A DNA stretch of 64,000 nt from Psychroflexus sp. ALD_RP9. Lineage in GTDB: Bacteria; Bacteroidota; Bacteroidia; Flavobacteriales; Flavobacteriaceae. A program made the translations under genes and the position numbers. The DNA is taken from the NCBI RefSeq assembly GCF_017311165.1, contig NZ_CP062973.1, positions 2,046,001-2,110,000 on the forward strand. The letters run 5' to 3'. The notes beneath the pieces were generated by a model. It was not told the DNA's origin. It saw nothing but the letters and a program-made list of their open reading frames with translations, and searched no databases. This document shows positions 9,022-17,409 of the stretch, one piece after another (the stretch's first letter is position 1; the number at the start of each line of letters is the position of its first letter).

Positions 9022-9447
9022 ATGAAAGTAGTTGTAATCTCTTCATTTTTGTTGTGCTTATCTGTATTGTTCTGGAAACCTGAGAGTAGTTCTATAAATT
9101 ACTTTGAGCAAAGCCAACTCACCGAGAGCATCAAGCGTGGAGAAATCGTTTATAATAATTTCTGTATGCGCTGTCATTTACCAAATGGCGAAGGTGTTGC
9201 AGGTGTTTATCCGCCGATAGCAAAATCAAATTGGCTAATCGAAAAACGAACTGAGAGTATTAAAGCTGTAAAATATGGCTTAAAAGGCAAAATTGAAGTC
9301 AATGCTAAAGTTTATAATAATATGATGTCGCCAATGGGTTTAAGTGATCAAGAAGTGGTTGATGTAATGAATTATATCATGAACAACTTTGAAAACAAAC
9401 AAAAAAAGCCTGTTACACTTTCTGAAGTTCAAGCTATTAAAAAATAA
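9022..9447 (+). CDS. class I cytochrome c, probable electron acceptor of the dehydrogenase
   Basis: This 141-residue secreted protein carries a haem attachment site CMRCH at residues 48-52 and a likely axial Met105 in MSPMGLSDQEV, followed by the final helix VVDVMNYIM. An uncleaved or cleavable N-terminal hydrophobic segment (VVVISSFLLCLSVLFW) targets it to the periplasm. It directly follows the sugar dehydrogenase gene with a single base between stop and start, so translation is probably coupled. The inferred role is to carry electrons from the dehydrogenase to the respiratory chain. Confidence 0.92.
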   Translation: MKVVVISSFLLCLSVLFWKPESSSINYFEQSQLTESIKRGEIVYNNFCMRCHLPNGEGVAGVYPPIAKSNWLIEKRTESIKAVKYGLKGKIEVNAKVYNNMMSPMGLSDQEVVDVMNYIMNNFENKQKKPVTLSEVQAIKK

Positions 9448-9481
9448 TTTTAAGCTTCAGGCAACCCTTTTTGAAATTATG

Positions 9482-9504
9482 GCGTCTATATAAACAAGAG
9501 ACGC
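9482..9504. repeat. short inverted repeat just upstream of the ECF sigma gene
   Basis: GCGTCT at 9482-9487 and AGACGC at 9499-9504 form a six-base dyad around an 11-base AT-rich centre, ending three bases before the GTG start of the sigma factor. It could be a protein-binding site or a small hairpin at the translation start. It has no U-tract on the plus strand, so it is not a terminator. Confidence 0.35.
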
Positions 9505-9507
9505 TTT

Positions 9508-10068
9508 GTGAAAATAATAAATTTACATACCAAGCTTGAAAAGCTAATAGCAAGAGCTAAGCAAAACGACCGTCGTGCACAGCATGAAATTTATAAACGT
9601 TTTGCTCCCAAGTTACTGAGTTTAGCAAGATTATACATTGCTGATGTTCAGTTTGCCGAAGATGTTTTGTCACGGAGTTTTGTGAAAATTTTTAATAAGA
9701 TTCATCAATTCTCTTCAAACGACAAAGCTTTTCCAGCTTGGTGTAGGCAAATTTTAGTACGTGAAGCTATCGATTTTTTAAGGCGACAGAAGGCTATTGA
9801 ATTTCCATCTCATGAACTAGAGCATTTAGCCATTACAACTGATGATGAGACATTAAATTATACCCAAATAGACCAAATACAAAGCTGTATTGATCGATTA
9901 CCCAGTGGTTACAAACTGGTGTTTAACCTTTATGTAGTTGAATCTTATACACATAAAGCTATAGCTGAAACTTTAGGAATAAGTGTAGGAACTTCAAAGT
10001 CGCAACTCTCTAAAGCAAAAAAAATGATTATGAACCTACTTCACGATCAAAAGCAATTGAACGGATGA
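9508..10068 (+). CDS. ECF-type RNA polymerase sigma factor
   Basis: This 186-residue protein has the two-domain ECF layout. Region 2 (residues about 22-90) includes LYIADVQFAEDVLSRSFVKIFNKI and the promoter-melting segment FPAWCRQILVREAIDFLRR. Region 4 (about 125-180) has a helix-turn-helix, YTHKAIAETLGISVGTSKSQ. The start is a GTG at 9508; no ATG occurs in frame before the conserved region. It overlaps the next gene by 4 bases (ATGA), and that gene encodes a one-helix membrane protein placed where an anti-sigma factor is usually found. Its stimulus and regulon are unknown. Confidence 0.92.
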   Translation: MKIINLHTKLEKLIARAKQNDRRAQHEIYKRFAPKLLSLARLYIADVQFAEDVLSRSFVKIFNKIHQFSSNDKAFPAWCRQILVREAIDFLRRQKAIEFPSHELEHLAITTDDETLNYTQIDQIQSCIDRLPSGYKLVFNLYVVESYTHKAIAETLGISVGTSKSQLSKAKKMIMNLLHDQKQLNG

Positions 10069-10754
10069 AAAATTTAGAACAACATATTAAATCTAAAATC
10101 GAACAGCGTGAAATTCAGCCCAGTGAACATGCTTGGTTTAAAGTAGTTGAAGGTTTAGAGCAATCACCGCAACGCAAAAAACGGCCATATCTATATTTTA
10201 TCGCAGGGCTTGCAGCAGGTTTAGTTTTATTTTTCAGTTTACAAACTTTATGGTTTTCGCCTAGCAACAACTTAGATGTTCAACCAACAAAGCTCGTTTC
10301 ACCAGCATCAACTTCAAACACAGTTCCCCAAAGTGTATTAGCCGTTAGCTCTCATTTGAAATCTCAAGATATTCTAATTAAAGCAAAGCTTCCACAGTCT
10401 AATCCTATACATTTTTCTAAGTTTATAATTGTTAAAACCCTAAATAAGCAATCTTTATATCTTCCTGAAACCACTGAAGATTTAGCAAACTCACTTTTAG
10501 CCGAAATTGAATTAGAACTTAAAGAACAGCCAAATTCAGCACCCAAGGATAAATTAACCGAAGTTGATCGTCTACTAGCACAAGCAAAAGCGCAGCTTCA
10601 GCCGCAACAAAGACAGCTTGTAAGCCATGTTACACCAGAATTGTTATTAGCAGATGTTAATGCACAGCTAGAAGATGATAATTTCAGGGATAAAGTTTGG
10701 GCAGCCATAAAACTTAAATTTAATCAAGTGCAAGAGGCACTTACTCAACGTTGA
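10065..10754 (+). CDS. single-pass membrane protein, possible anti-sigma factor
   Basis: I do not recognise a named family. The 229-residue protein has a cytoplasmic-looking N-terminal 40 residues (EHAWFKVVEGLEQ), one membrane helix at about 42-63, and a long polar, Gln- and Leu-rich C-terminal part that would lie in the periplasm. The N-terminal phrase resembles the short sigma-binding segments of flavobacterial anti-sigma proteins. Its 4-base overlap with the ECF sigma gene supports an anti-sigma role, but no zinc (HxxxCxxC) anti-sigma motif is present. It is followed after 28 bases by a secreted beta-barrel-like protein, probably in the same operon. Confidence 0.6.
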   Translation: MKNLEQHIKSKIEQREIQPSEHAWFKVVEGLEQSPQRKKRPYLYFIAGLAAGLVLFFSLQTLWFSPSNNLDVQPTKLVSPASTSNTVPQSVLAVSSHLKSQDILIKAKLPQSNPIHFSKFIIVKTLNKQSLYLPETTEDLANSLLAEIELELKEQPNSAPKDKLTEVDRLLAQAKAQLQPQQRQLVSHVTPELLLADVNAQLEDDNFRDKVWAAIKLKFNQVQEALTQR

Positions 10755-10782
10755 TATACTTATAACTTAAAAACCATTACCT

Positions 10783-11958
10783 ATGATTAAAATTGCATTT
10801 TATATCGCAACAGTGCTTGTTATGTCTAGTTATGTAACAGTAAACGCCCAAATGACAACTGTTCTCGACAGCCTTTCTGTTGAAGATCAACAAGAAGTTC
10901 AAGAACTCATGGATAAAATTGAAGCACAAGAAAAAGAACAATTAAAACTAAAAGTCAAAGCGATTAACAAAAACTTAGAAGCTAAAAAAATTACTGTTAA
11001 TGAGGCTGAATCACTGAAACAAAAAGCGGCACAAACCGCAGCTATGAATATACAAGAGCGACAACAACTCGCCAAATTATACTTATCATATGCCATTAGA
11101 AACGATGTTGAATTAATTGATTTGAGTGAAATGGACTTAAACCTTGACCTTAATTTACCACTAGATCGTCTTAAGCGATATACAGATACTATTGAACTAG
11201 ATTTTACACCATTCTTTAAATACGAGCGTATTATAAAAGATGGTGATCAGCGTGAAAATAATTTAGTATTTGGTGTTAAATCTTCAGATACTATTTCTAA
11301 AAACAAACAATATAAAATAGAATCACGCACAGACTCTCGATTTATTCTTGGTTTTGGGTTTAATAACAGTTTTAATGAAAATGATTTTGGTAATGAAAAC
11401 TATAAGTTTGCTGGGAGTCGTTACTTTAGTTTTGGGTGGAATTGGAGTACGCGTGTATTTAAATATTCAAATTTTTTACGATTTAATTACGGTGTAGAGT
11501 TTCAATTCAATGGATTAAAACCACAGGATAATCAGATTTTTGTAGAAAATGGCAATCAAACCGTATTAGAAACTTTTGAAGTAGAATTAGATAAGTCAAA
11601 ATTCAGAATGGATAACCTTATCATTCCTCTACATTTAGAATTAACTAATTCTAGAAAGAAAACCACAAAAGACCAATATACCTATTTTACAGATCCTGGT
11701 GTTAAGTTTGGTTTTGGGGGTTTTGTAGGTCTTAACTTATTAAACACCCAAAAACTTAAATACAAAGAAAATGGCGATAATTTTAAAGTTAAGCAGCGCA
11801 CTGATATGAATACGAATAATTTTTTATACGGTATAAGTACTTACATCGGTTGGGATAATGTTCAACTTTACGGTCAGTATAACTTAAACCCTTTATTTAG
11901 TGATAATACAGTTGACGAGCATAATATTCAAATCGGTATGCGATTTGAAATAGATTAA
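10783..11958 (+). CDS. outer-membrane beta-barrel-like protein of unknown function
   Basis: This 391-residue protein has a signal peptide (cleavage after VNA, near residue 22) and then a Lys/Glu-rich coiled coil at about 30-85. From about 130 it becomes a series of alternating amphipathic beta strands rich in Phe, Tyr and Asn (FGFGFNNSFNENDFG, FGFGGFVGLNLL, LYGISTYIGWDNVQLYGQY). It ends in an aromatic-poor MRFEID, unlike the usual C-terminal Phe. The pattern fits an outer-membrane barrel with a periplasmic coiled coil. It ends the ECF sigma operon, so it may be the structure whose state the sigma system monitors, or its target. Specific function is unknown. Confidence 0.6.
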   Translation: MIKIAFYIATVLVMSSYVTVNAQMTTVLDSLSVEDQQEVQELMDKIEAQEKEQLKLKVKAINKNLEAKKITVNEAESLKQKAAQTAAMNIQERQQLAKLYLSYAIRNDVELIDLSEMDLNLDLNLPLDRLKRYTDTIELDFTPFFKYERIIKDGDQRENNLVFGVKSSDTISKNKQYKIESRTDSRFILGFGFNNSFNENDFGNENYKFAGSRYFSFGWNWSTRVFKYSNFLRFNYGVEFQFNGLKPQDNQIFVENGNQTVLETFEVELDKSKFRMDNLIIPLHLELTNSRKKTTKDQYTYFTDPGVKFGFGGFVGLNLLNTQKLKYKENGDNFKVKQRTDMNTNNFLYGISTYIGWDNVQLYGQYNLNPLFSDNTVDEHNIQIGMRFEID

Positions 11959-12001
11959 TTTTCATCATTTGTTTTAGTTAGCTAAGTCTTGATTGACTAA
12001 T

Positions 12002-12027
12002 AAAAACGGCTCATTAGAGCCGTTTTT
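12002..12027. terminator. bidirectional intrinsic terminator
   Basis: A perfect 11-base stem (12002-12012 with 12017-12027) around the loop ATTA, GC-rich in the middle and flanked by A and T runs on both sides. It lies between the convergent beta-barrel gene and phhB and should end transcripts from both directions. Confidence 0.88.
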
Positions 12028-12035
12028 AATTTGAG

Positions 12036-12320
12036 CTAACTTTTTGCAATTGCATCTATTCGTGCAGCTAAATCAATATCTTTTTGGGTAATTCCGCCAG
12101 CATCATGTGTATTAAGACTAATATTAACCTTGTTGTAGACATTGTCCCAATTAGGGTGATGCGTTAATTCTTCAGCTTCAAATGCTACGCGAGACATAAA
12201 AGTAAATGCTTCTTTAAAATTTTCAAAAGTAAACGAACGCTTAATGAAATTACCATCTTGACTCCATTGGTCAAGTTCATTTAAGGCTGCTTCTATTTCT
12301 GTTTTTTGGAGTGTTTGCAT
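12036..12320 (-). CDS. phhB: pterin-4a-carbinolamine dehydratase
   Basis: The 94-residue protein dehydrates 4a-hydroxytetrahydrobiopterin, regenerating the cofactor after aromatic amino acid hydroxylation. The active-site pattern is visible: THHPNWDNVYNKVNISL contains the paired His residues, and THDAGGITQKDIDLA the third His and conserved Asp. Length is typical. It starts 3 bases after the stop of the epimerase-like gene and so belongs to the gcvT-epimerase-phhB run. No phenylalanine hydroxylase gene is in the window. Confidence 0.92.
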   Translation of the reverse strand: MQTLQKTEIEAALNELDQWSQDGNFIKRSFTFENFKEAFTFMSRVAFEAEELTHHPNWDNVYNKVNISLNTHDAGGITQKDIDLAARIDAIAKS

Positions 12321-12323
12321 AAC

Positions 12324-13141
12324 TTATAATTTTACAGAGTTGTAAATAATGTCTTCAATACTTATGTACAAATGTTCGGGGAGAACATGTGTTTTAGGTA
12401 ACACTGCAATATAACGATCTCGATTTGAACTATAAACGTTTTTGAAGAGAAAGTGATCGTAACCCAAAGCTTTCCCAATATCTTTAATTAAATCTTTATG
12501 GTGAATTAAATCGCGACTACCTAAGTGATAAATGCCTTCTAAATCTTGATTTATGATATAATGCATTTGCTGGGTAAATTTTTGATGGGTTGTGGCATTT
12601 ATAACAACATTTGGGAAAACTTCAACGGCTTCATCAAGTTCAAGTAATAATTTCAACTCCTTTATTTTAGGTGAGTTATAACCATAAACCATCGGTAAGC
12701 GTATGATGTTGTAGAGGTGATTTGGTAATCTCATTAACCGATTTTCGATCTTGATCTTGTAGCGACCATAACTACTTTCCGAAAGGGTTTTATCATACTC
12801 ATAAGATGGATAATTAGTGAAAGCATCAAATACATTTGCAGATGAAATATACATCAACTTTTTATTGTACTTTTCTAGATACTCACAAATTTCAAAATGC
12901 GTATAAACTTGTCCTGCAAAATTACCTTTTAGGCAAGAAATAATTAAGTCGGGTTGAAGTTCAGAAAGTAAAAAGTGAATAGAGTCGAGCTCAAAATCCC
13001 ACTCAAAAAACTTATTATTGTTGTGTAAATCTTTATCTGGCGTGCGGTATGTGCCATATACATCAAAAAAGGCATAAAGCTCTCGGTAGAGTTCGCTACC
13101 GAGAAATCCACTTACACCTAAAATTAATATTTTTTGTCCAC
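12324..13141 (-). CDS. NAD-dependent epimerase/dehydratase-like SDR with a disrupted 5' end
   Basis: The open frame covers a whole extended-SDR protein. The Rossmann start KILILGVSGFLGSELY (about 13133-13086), a central YISSANVFDAF, the catalytic YxxxK as YGRYK, and LPMVYGYNSP are all present. In this frame, however, no ATG, GTG or TTG precedes the Rossmann motif after the in-frame stop at 13161-13163. A GTG at 13141 would supply the start, reading VDKK, if the run of six A (minus strand, 13135-13130) had seven; as given, that frame stops after five codons. So either one base is missing (real mutation or homopolymer read error) or an ATT/ATA start is used. The first usable TTG, at 12857, would lose the NAD site. 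The substrate is unknown; the gene follows gcvT by 12 bases. Confidence 0.7.
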
Positions 13142-13153
13142 CTTTAATAGGGC

Positions 13154-14236
13154 TTATTTTTTATAAAATGGAGGTTTCACCGTTATTCCAGCGACTGTTT
13201 TTTTGCGGATTTGTAGTTGTATAGGTGTTCCGAATTTACTGTATTCAGCTGAAACATAACCCATGCCAATTGCTTTTTTTAAACTTGGAGACATTGTTCC
13301 TGAAGTCACTTGGCCAATCGGATCGCCATTTTCATTTAAAATAGCATAACCTTGACGCGGAATTCCTTTTTCAGTCAATTCAAAAGCGATAAGTTTACGT
13401 TGAGGTCCAGCTTCTTTTTCGGCTTTTAAAGCCTCTGCATTAATAAAGTCTTTTGTGAATTTTGTTATCCAGCCTAATTTAGCTTCTATTGGCGAAGTTG
13501 TCTCATCGATGTCATTACCGTACAAACACATACCCATTTCTAGTCGTAATGTATCACGGGCTGCAAGACCGATTGGTTTTATGCCATAAGGTTTACCAGC
13601 TTCTAAAACGCGACTCCAAATTTGTTCTGCATGTTTATTTTTAAAGTAAATTTCAAATCCACCACTTCCAGTATAACCTGTTCCAGAAATGATAACATCT
13701 TCAACACCAGCAAAATTGGCAACTTCAAAATGGTAAAATTTAATTTCTGATAAATCTATTTTTGCAAGTGATTGCATGGCTTCAACAGCTTTGGGTCCTT
13801 GAACAGCCAACAAGCTATACTCATCTGAAGCATCGATTACTTCAGCATCAAAGTTATTATGCTTAGTTACCCAATTGAAATCTTTTTCAATATTAGAAGC
13901 ATTAACTACCATTAAAAACTTATGAGCATTAAAGCGGTAAATAATCAAATCGTCAACAATACCACCTTTTTCATTTGGCATACATGTATATTGAGCTTGG
14001 CCATCAATTAATTTACTAGCATCGTTGGTTGTAATATATTGAATTAGCTCTAGCGCTTGTTTACCTTCAACAAAAAACTCGCCCATATGCGATACATCAA
14101 ACACGCCAAGATGTTCTCGAACACATTCATGTTCACTATTTACACCTTCATAAGAAACAGGCATTTCATAACCTGCAAACGGAACCATCTTAGCACCAAG
14201 TTGATGATGAATATGGTTTAAAGCTGTTGTTTTCAT
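13154..14236 (-). CDS. gcvT: glycine cleavage system T protein (aminomethyltransferase)
   Basis: This 360-residue enzyme transfers the methylene group from lipoyl-bound aminomethyl to tetrahydrofolate. Recognisable segments are GAKMVPFAGYEMPVSYEG near the N-terminus, VFDVSHMGEFFVEG, the folate-site region YTGSGGFEIYF, and GLAARDTLRLEMGMCLYGND. The ATG at 14236 (MKTTALNHIHH) is chosen because upstream extension needs a TTG and adds seven residues that do not look conserved. A -7 box at 14255-14262 is placed for this start. gcvP and gcvH are not in the window. The epimerase-like gene and phhB follow closely. Confidence 0.96.
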   Translation of the reverse strand: MKTTALNHIHHQLGAKMVPFAGYEMPVSYEGVNSEHECVREHLGVFDVSHMGEFFVEGKQALELIQYITTNDASKLIDGQAQYTCMPNEKGGIVDDLIIYRFNAHKFLMVVNASNIEKDFNWVTKHNNFDAEVIDASDEYSLLAVQGPKAVEAMQSLAKIDLSEIKFYHFEVANFAGVEDVIISGTGYTGSGGFEIYFKNKHAEQIWSRVLEAGKPYGIKPIGLAARDTLRLEMGMCLYGNDIDETTSPIEAKLGWITKFTKDFINAEALKAEKEAGPQRKLIAFELTEKGIPRQGYAILNENGDPIGQVTSGTMSPSLKKAIGMGYVSAEYSKFGTPIQLQIRKKTVAGITVKPPFYKK

Positions 14237-14254
14237 ACGTATTAAGTTTTTTTG

Positions 14255-14262
14255 CAAAGTTA
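14255..14262 (-). promoter_or_regulatory. Bacteroidota -7 box (TAACTTTG) for gcvT
   Basis: Matches TAnnTTTG on the minus strand. The last base is 19 bases before the chosen gcvT ATG, which supports that start over the upstream TTG. No -33 TTG is visible at the usual distance. Confidence 0.4.
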
Positions 14263-14351
14263 GAATTTTAGCTGAATTAGACTGTGATTTAAAGCGGTGA
14301 TTAGCTTTATTTGTTGCGATAAAAGCCGTATGTTTAAGTTAAAATTTGGTT

Positions 14352-15863
14352 ATGAAAATTTATAATCCGCAACAATTAGCAGAGCTAGACAAGTTAACCA
14401 TTATAACGAAAGGTATGAGCTCCACAGACTTAATGGAAAAAGCAGCTGAAAATGCTATAGCTAAATTGAGGTCTATCCTTCCATTATCGACACCTGTTTT
14501 GGTCTTGTGCGGCATGGGCAATAATGCTGGAGATGGTTTTGCTATTGCTCGATTACTTAAACAACAGCATTATCAGGTTGAAGTTTTATGGCTAAAGTTT
14601 GCCAACCAATTGTCTAAAGATGCCCAAATCAACTATAATCGTTTACCAAAAGAAATTACGATAACTGAAATTGATGAAAATCAAACAGACATTAAATTAT
14701 CAAAACAACGCAATTATATAGATTGTATTTTTGGTCTTGGCCTTAACCGTCCGATGCCTAAATTTGTTGAAACTATAATTGAAGATATAAACCAGAAAAA
14801 AGGCTTAAAAATAGCAATTGATGTCCCTTCTGGAATGTATGCTCACCAAGCTAATCAACCTAAAGATGTTCGGTTTAAAACCGATTTATGTTTAACATTT
14901 CATACACCAAAGCTCAGTTTTTTCTTTGCTGAAAATGCAGCATTTTTAAGAGAATTTAATATTGTAGATATCGGACTTGTTGAAGACCATAACTTTACTG
15001 CATCATTATCATGGGACTACTTGACTAAGAAAGATTTGCTCAAAATATATAGACCAAGAAAACAATTTTCACACAAAGGAAGCTTTGGCCATGCACTTTT
15101 AATAGGTGGTAATACTGGTATGCACGGTAGTGTTATTTTATCTGCTGAAACTGCTTTAAGAAGTGGTGTTGGTAAATTGAGTGTTCATTCTAACGCCATA
15201 ACTAACCAGATATTATTAACCCGACAACCTGGAGCGATGACAACTAATATAGATCAAGACCTTTCTTTAAACTTAGCTGAAGTACTCCTGAAAGGTTTTG
15301 ATGCTATAGGTTTGGGAATGGGATTAGGACGTACAGCTGAAGCAAGTAAAATTGTTTCAACTGTTTTTAAAAATATTCAAAAGCCAGTTTTACTAGACGC
15401 AGATGCGCTTTATGTTATTTCTAAAGATGAAGCTTTACGGCCTCAAATTCCACCAAAATCTATTTTAACACCACACATAGGCGAATTAAAAGGCTTGATA
15501 GGAGATTGGCAAACGAGTTATGAAATGTTAGATAAGACCAAAGCCTTTTCTCAAAAATATAATGTAATTGTTGTTGTAAAAGAAGCCTTTACCAAAGTAG
15601 TTAATCATGACCAGGTTTTTATAAACTCTACAGGAAATCCAGCCTTAGCAACGGCTGGTTCTGGCGATTGCTTATCTGGTATTATTACCGCTTTAATGGC
15701 GCAGAGTTATGAGCCCTTGAAGGCTGCTATTTTAGGTGTGTATTTACACGGTAAAACAGCAGATTTGGCTTTGTATCAAGAGTCTAAAGAAAGTTTTTTA
15801 GCATCAGATATTTCAAATTTTATAGGCCGAGCTTTTAAAGAGTTTGAGTATGAACAAAACTAA
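14352..15863 (+). CDS. nnr: bifunctional NAD(P)H-hydrate epimerase / ADP-dependent NAD(P)H-hydrate dehydratase
   Basis: This 503-residue fused repair enzyme restores damaged NADH and NADPH hydrates. The N-terminal YjeF domain (about 1-210) has LCGMGNNAGDGFAIARLL and the IDVPSGMYAH segment. The C-terminal ribokinase-like YjeF_C domain (about 220-500) has FGHALLIGGNTGMHGS, the nucleotide site LTPHIGELKGL, and NPALATAGSGDCLSGII with its catalytic Asp. The ATG at 14352 is preferred to the TTG two codons upstream. It is transcribed divergently from gcvT and followed by hutH after 40 bases. Confidence 0.94.
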   Translation: MKIYNPQQLAELDKLTIITKGMSSTDLMEKAAENAIAKLRSILPLSTPVLVLCGMGNNAGDGFAIARLLKQQHYQVEVLWLKFANQLSKDAQINYNRLPKEITITEIDENQTDIKLSKQRNYIDCIFGLGLNRPMPKFVETIIEDINQKKGLKIAIDVPSGMYAHQANQPKDVRFKTDLCLTFHTPKLSFFFAENAAFLREFNIVDIGLVEDHNFTASLSWDYLTKKDLLKIYRPRKQFSHKGSFGHALLIGGNTGMHGSVILSAETALRSGVGKLSVHSNAITNQILLTRQPGAMTTNIDQDLSLNLAEVLLKGFDAIGLGMGLGRTAEASKIVSTVFKNIQKPVLLDADALYVISKDEALRPQIPPKSILTPHIGELKGLIGDWQTSYEMLDKTKAFSQKYNVIVVVKEAFTKVVNHDQVFINSTGNPALATAGSGDCLSGIITALMAQSYEPLKAAILGVYLHGKTADLALYQESKESFLASDISNFIGRAFKEFEYEQN

Positions 15864-15869
15864 AAAAAT

Positions 15870-15899
15870 GTTTAATTTCGCAATCGTTTGAAATTAAAC
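15870..15899. repeat. inverted repeat immediately upstream of hutH
   Basis: GTTTAATTTC (15870-15879) and GAAATTAAAC (15890-15899) are perfect 10-base arms around a 10-base spacer, ending four bases before the hutH ATG. No plus-strand U-tract follows, so termination of the nnr transcript is unlikely. It may be an operator for a dimeric regulator or an mRNA hairpin at the hutH start. Confidence 0.5.
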
Positions 15900-15903
15900 T
15901 CCT

Positions 15904-17409
15904 ATGTCTCAAATTCATTACATCAGCGATGCGCATTTAAGTATAGATCAAATTGAAGTTTTGCTTCAAGGTAACTTTAAATTGGCGTTATCTAAGTCCG
16001 CTAAGGCTTCAATTTTAAAAGCTAGACATTATTTAGACCATAACTCAGCTATAAACGAAAAGCCTTTTTATGGTATAAACACTGGTTTTGGATCGCTTTG
16101 TAATATTCAAATTTCTAACGAAAAGCTTTCTGAACTTCAACGAAATTTAGTTTTATCACATGCTTGTGGAACAGGAGATTTAGTTGATCAAGAAATCGTC
16201 AAAATAATGCTGTTGCTAAAAATACAATCTTTAAGCTATGGTCACTCAGGTATTAGTTTAGAAGTTGTTGAGCGACTTATTTATTTTTATAATCACAACA
16301 TCATTCCTGTTGTTTATAGTCAGGGATCTCTTGGTGCATCTGGAGATTTGGCACCTTTAGCTCATTTGTCTTTACCTTTATTAGGCGAAGGCGAAGTTTA
16401 TGAAAACAAAACCAAAGTTGAAGCAAAAGAGGTTTTAAAAACTCATCATCTGCAAGCGCTAGATTTACAATCTAAAGAAGGCTTAGCGCTTCTAAATGGG
16501 ACACAGTTTATGAGTGCTCACGCTGTATATGCATTAATAGAAACAAAAAAGTTGATTGATTTGGGTGATTTAATTTCGGCCGTTTCTATGGATGGTTTTG
16601 ATTGTAATTTATCACCATTCGATGCCTTGGTTCATCAAGTTAGACCACATCAAGGCCAAGTTAAAACTGCTCAGCGTATTTTAGAACTCCGCCAAAATAG
16701 CCCAATTGCTCTAGCTGAAAAAAAACACGTTCAAGATCCGTACTCGTTTAGATGTGTCCCGCAAGTTCATGGCGCAACTAAAGATACTTTCGAGTTTGTG
16801 AAAAAAACCATTGAAATAGAAATTAATGCGGTGACCGATAATCCTAATATTTTTGTTGATGAAAATAAAATAATATCAGGCGGAAATTTTCACGGTCAGC
16901 CAATTGCTCTACCTATAGATTATTTAGCAATTGCTTTGGCTGAACTCGCAAATATATCAGAGCGAAGAACATATCAGTTAGTATCAGGCCTACGCGATTT
17001 ACCAGATTTCCTAGTTGATGTGCCAGGTCTAAACAGCGGTTTTATGATACCACAATATACAGCGGCAAGTATTGTTAGTCAAAATAAACAATTATGTACT
17101 CCAGCTTCGATTGACTCTATTGTGTCATCTAACGGTCAAGAAGATCACGTTAGTATGGGCGCAAATGCAGCAACCAAGCTTATAAAGGTGGTCGAAAATG
17201 TTTATACCGTTTTAGCTATTGAATTATTTAATGCTTCTCAAGCTTTATATTTTAGAGAACCACTTCAGAGCAGTGAAGAAATTCAAGACTTTATTAAAAA
17301 GTTTAGAACAAAAGTTCCATTAGTTAAAGCCGATAAATTTATGGCAGCTGAAATTAAAGCATCGATTAATTTTTGTAAATCAACCGATGCTTCACAATGG
17401 ATTATTTAG
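15904..17409 (+). CDS. hutH: histidine ammonia-lyase
   Basis: This 501-residue enzyme deaminates histidine to urocanate, the first step of histidine use. The triad Ala145-Ser146-Gly147 in GSLGASGDLAPL forms the MIO electrophile. YGINTGFGSL (residues 56-65) and LVLSHACGTG are active-site segments, and NGQEDHVSMGANA carries the Glu typical of histidine-specific lyases rather than tyrosine or phenylalanine lyases. Length matches the family. hutU, hutI and hutG are not adjacent. The gene is preceded by an inverted repeat and overlaps the convergent SDR gene by 8 bases. Confidence 0.95.
   Translation: MSQIHYISDAHLSIDQIEVLLQGNFKLALSKSAKASILKARHYLDHNSAINEKPFYGINTGFGSLCNIQISNEKLSELQRNLVLSHACGTGDLVDQEIVKIMLLLKIQSLSYGHSGISLEVVERLIYFYNHNIIPVVYSQGSLGASGDLAPLAHLSLPLLGEGEVYENKTKVEAKEVLKTHHLQALDLQSKEGLALLNGTQFMSAHAVYALIETKKLIDLGDLISAVSMDGFDCNLSPFDALVHQVRPHQGQVKTAQRILELRQNSPIALAEKKHVQDPYSFRCVPQVHGATKDTFEFVKKTIEIEINAVTDNPNIFVDENKIISGGNFHGQPIALPIDYLAIALAELANISERRTYQLVSGLRDLPDFLVDVPGLNSGFMIPQYTAASIVSQNKQLCTPASIDSIVSSNGQEDHVSMGANAATKLIKVVENVYTVLAIELFNASQALYFREPLQSSEEIQDFIKKFRTKVPLVKADKFMAAEIKASINFCKSTDASQWII

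Noticed and set aside
12324..12857. Reading the epimerase-like gene as a 177-residue protein starting at a TTG at 12857
   Set aside because: The same frame stays open for another 300 bases upstream and encodes the Rossmann NAD motif, so this would be an artificial truncation.
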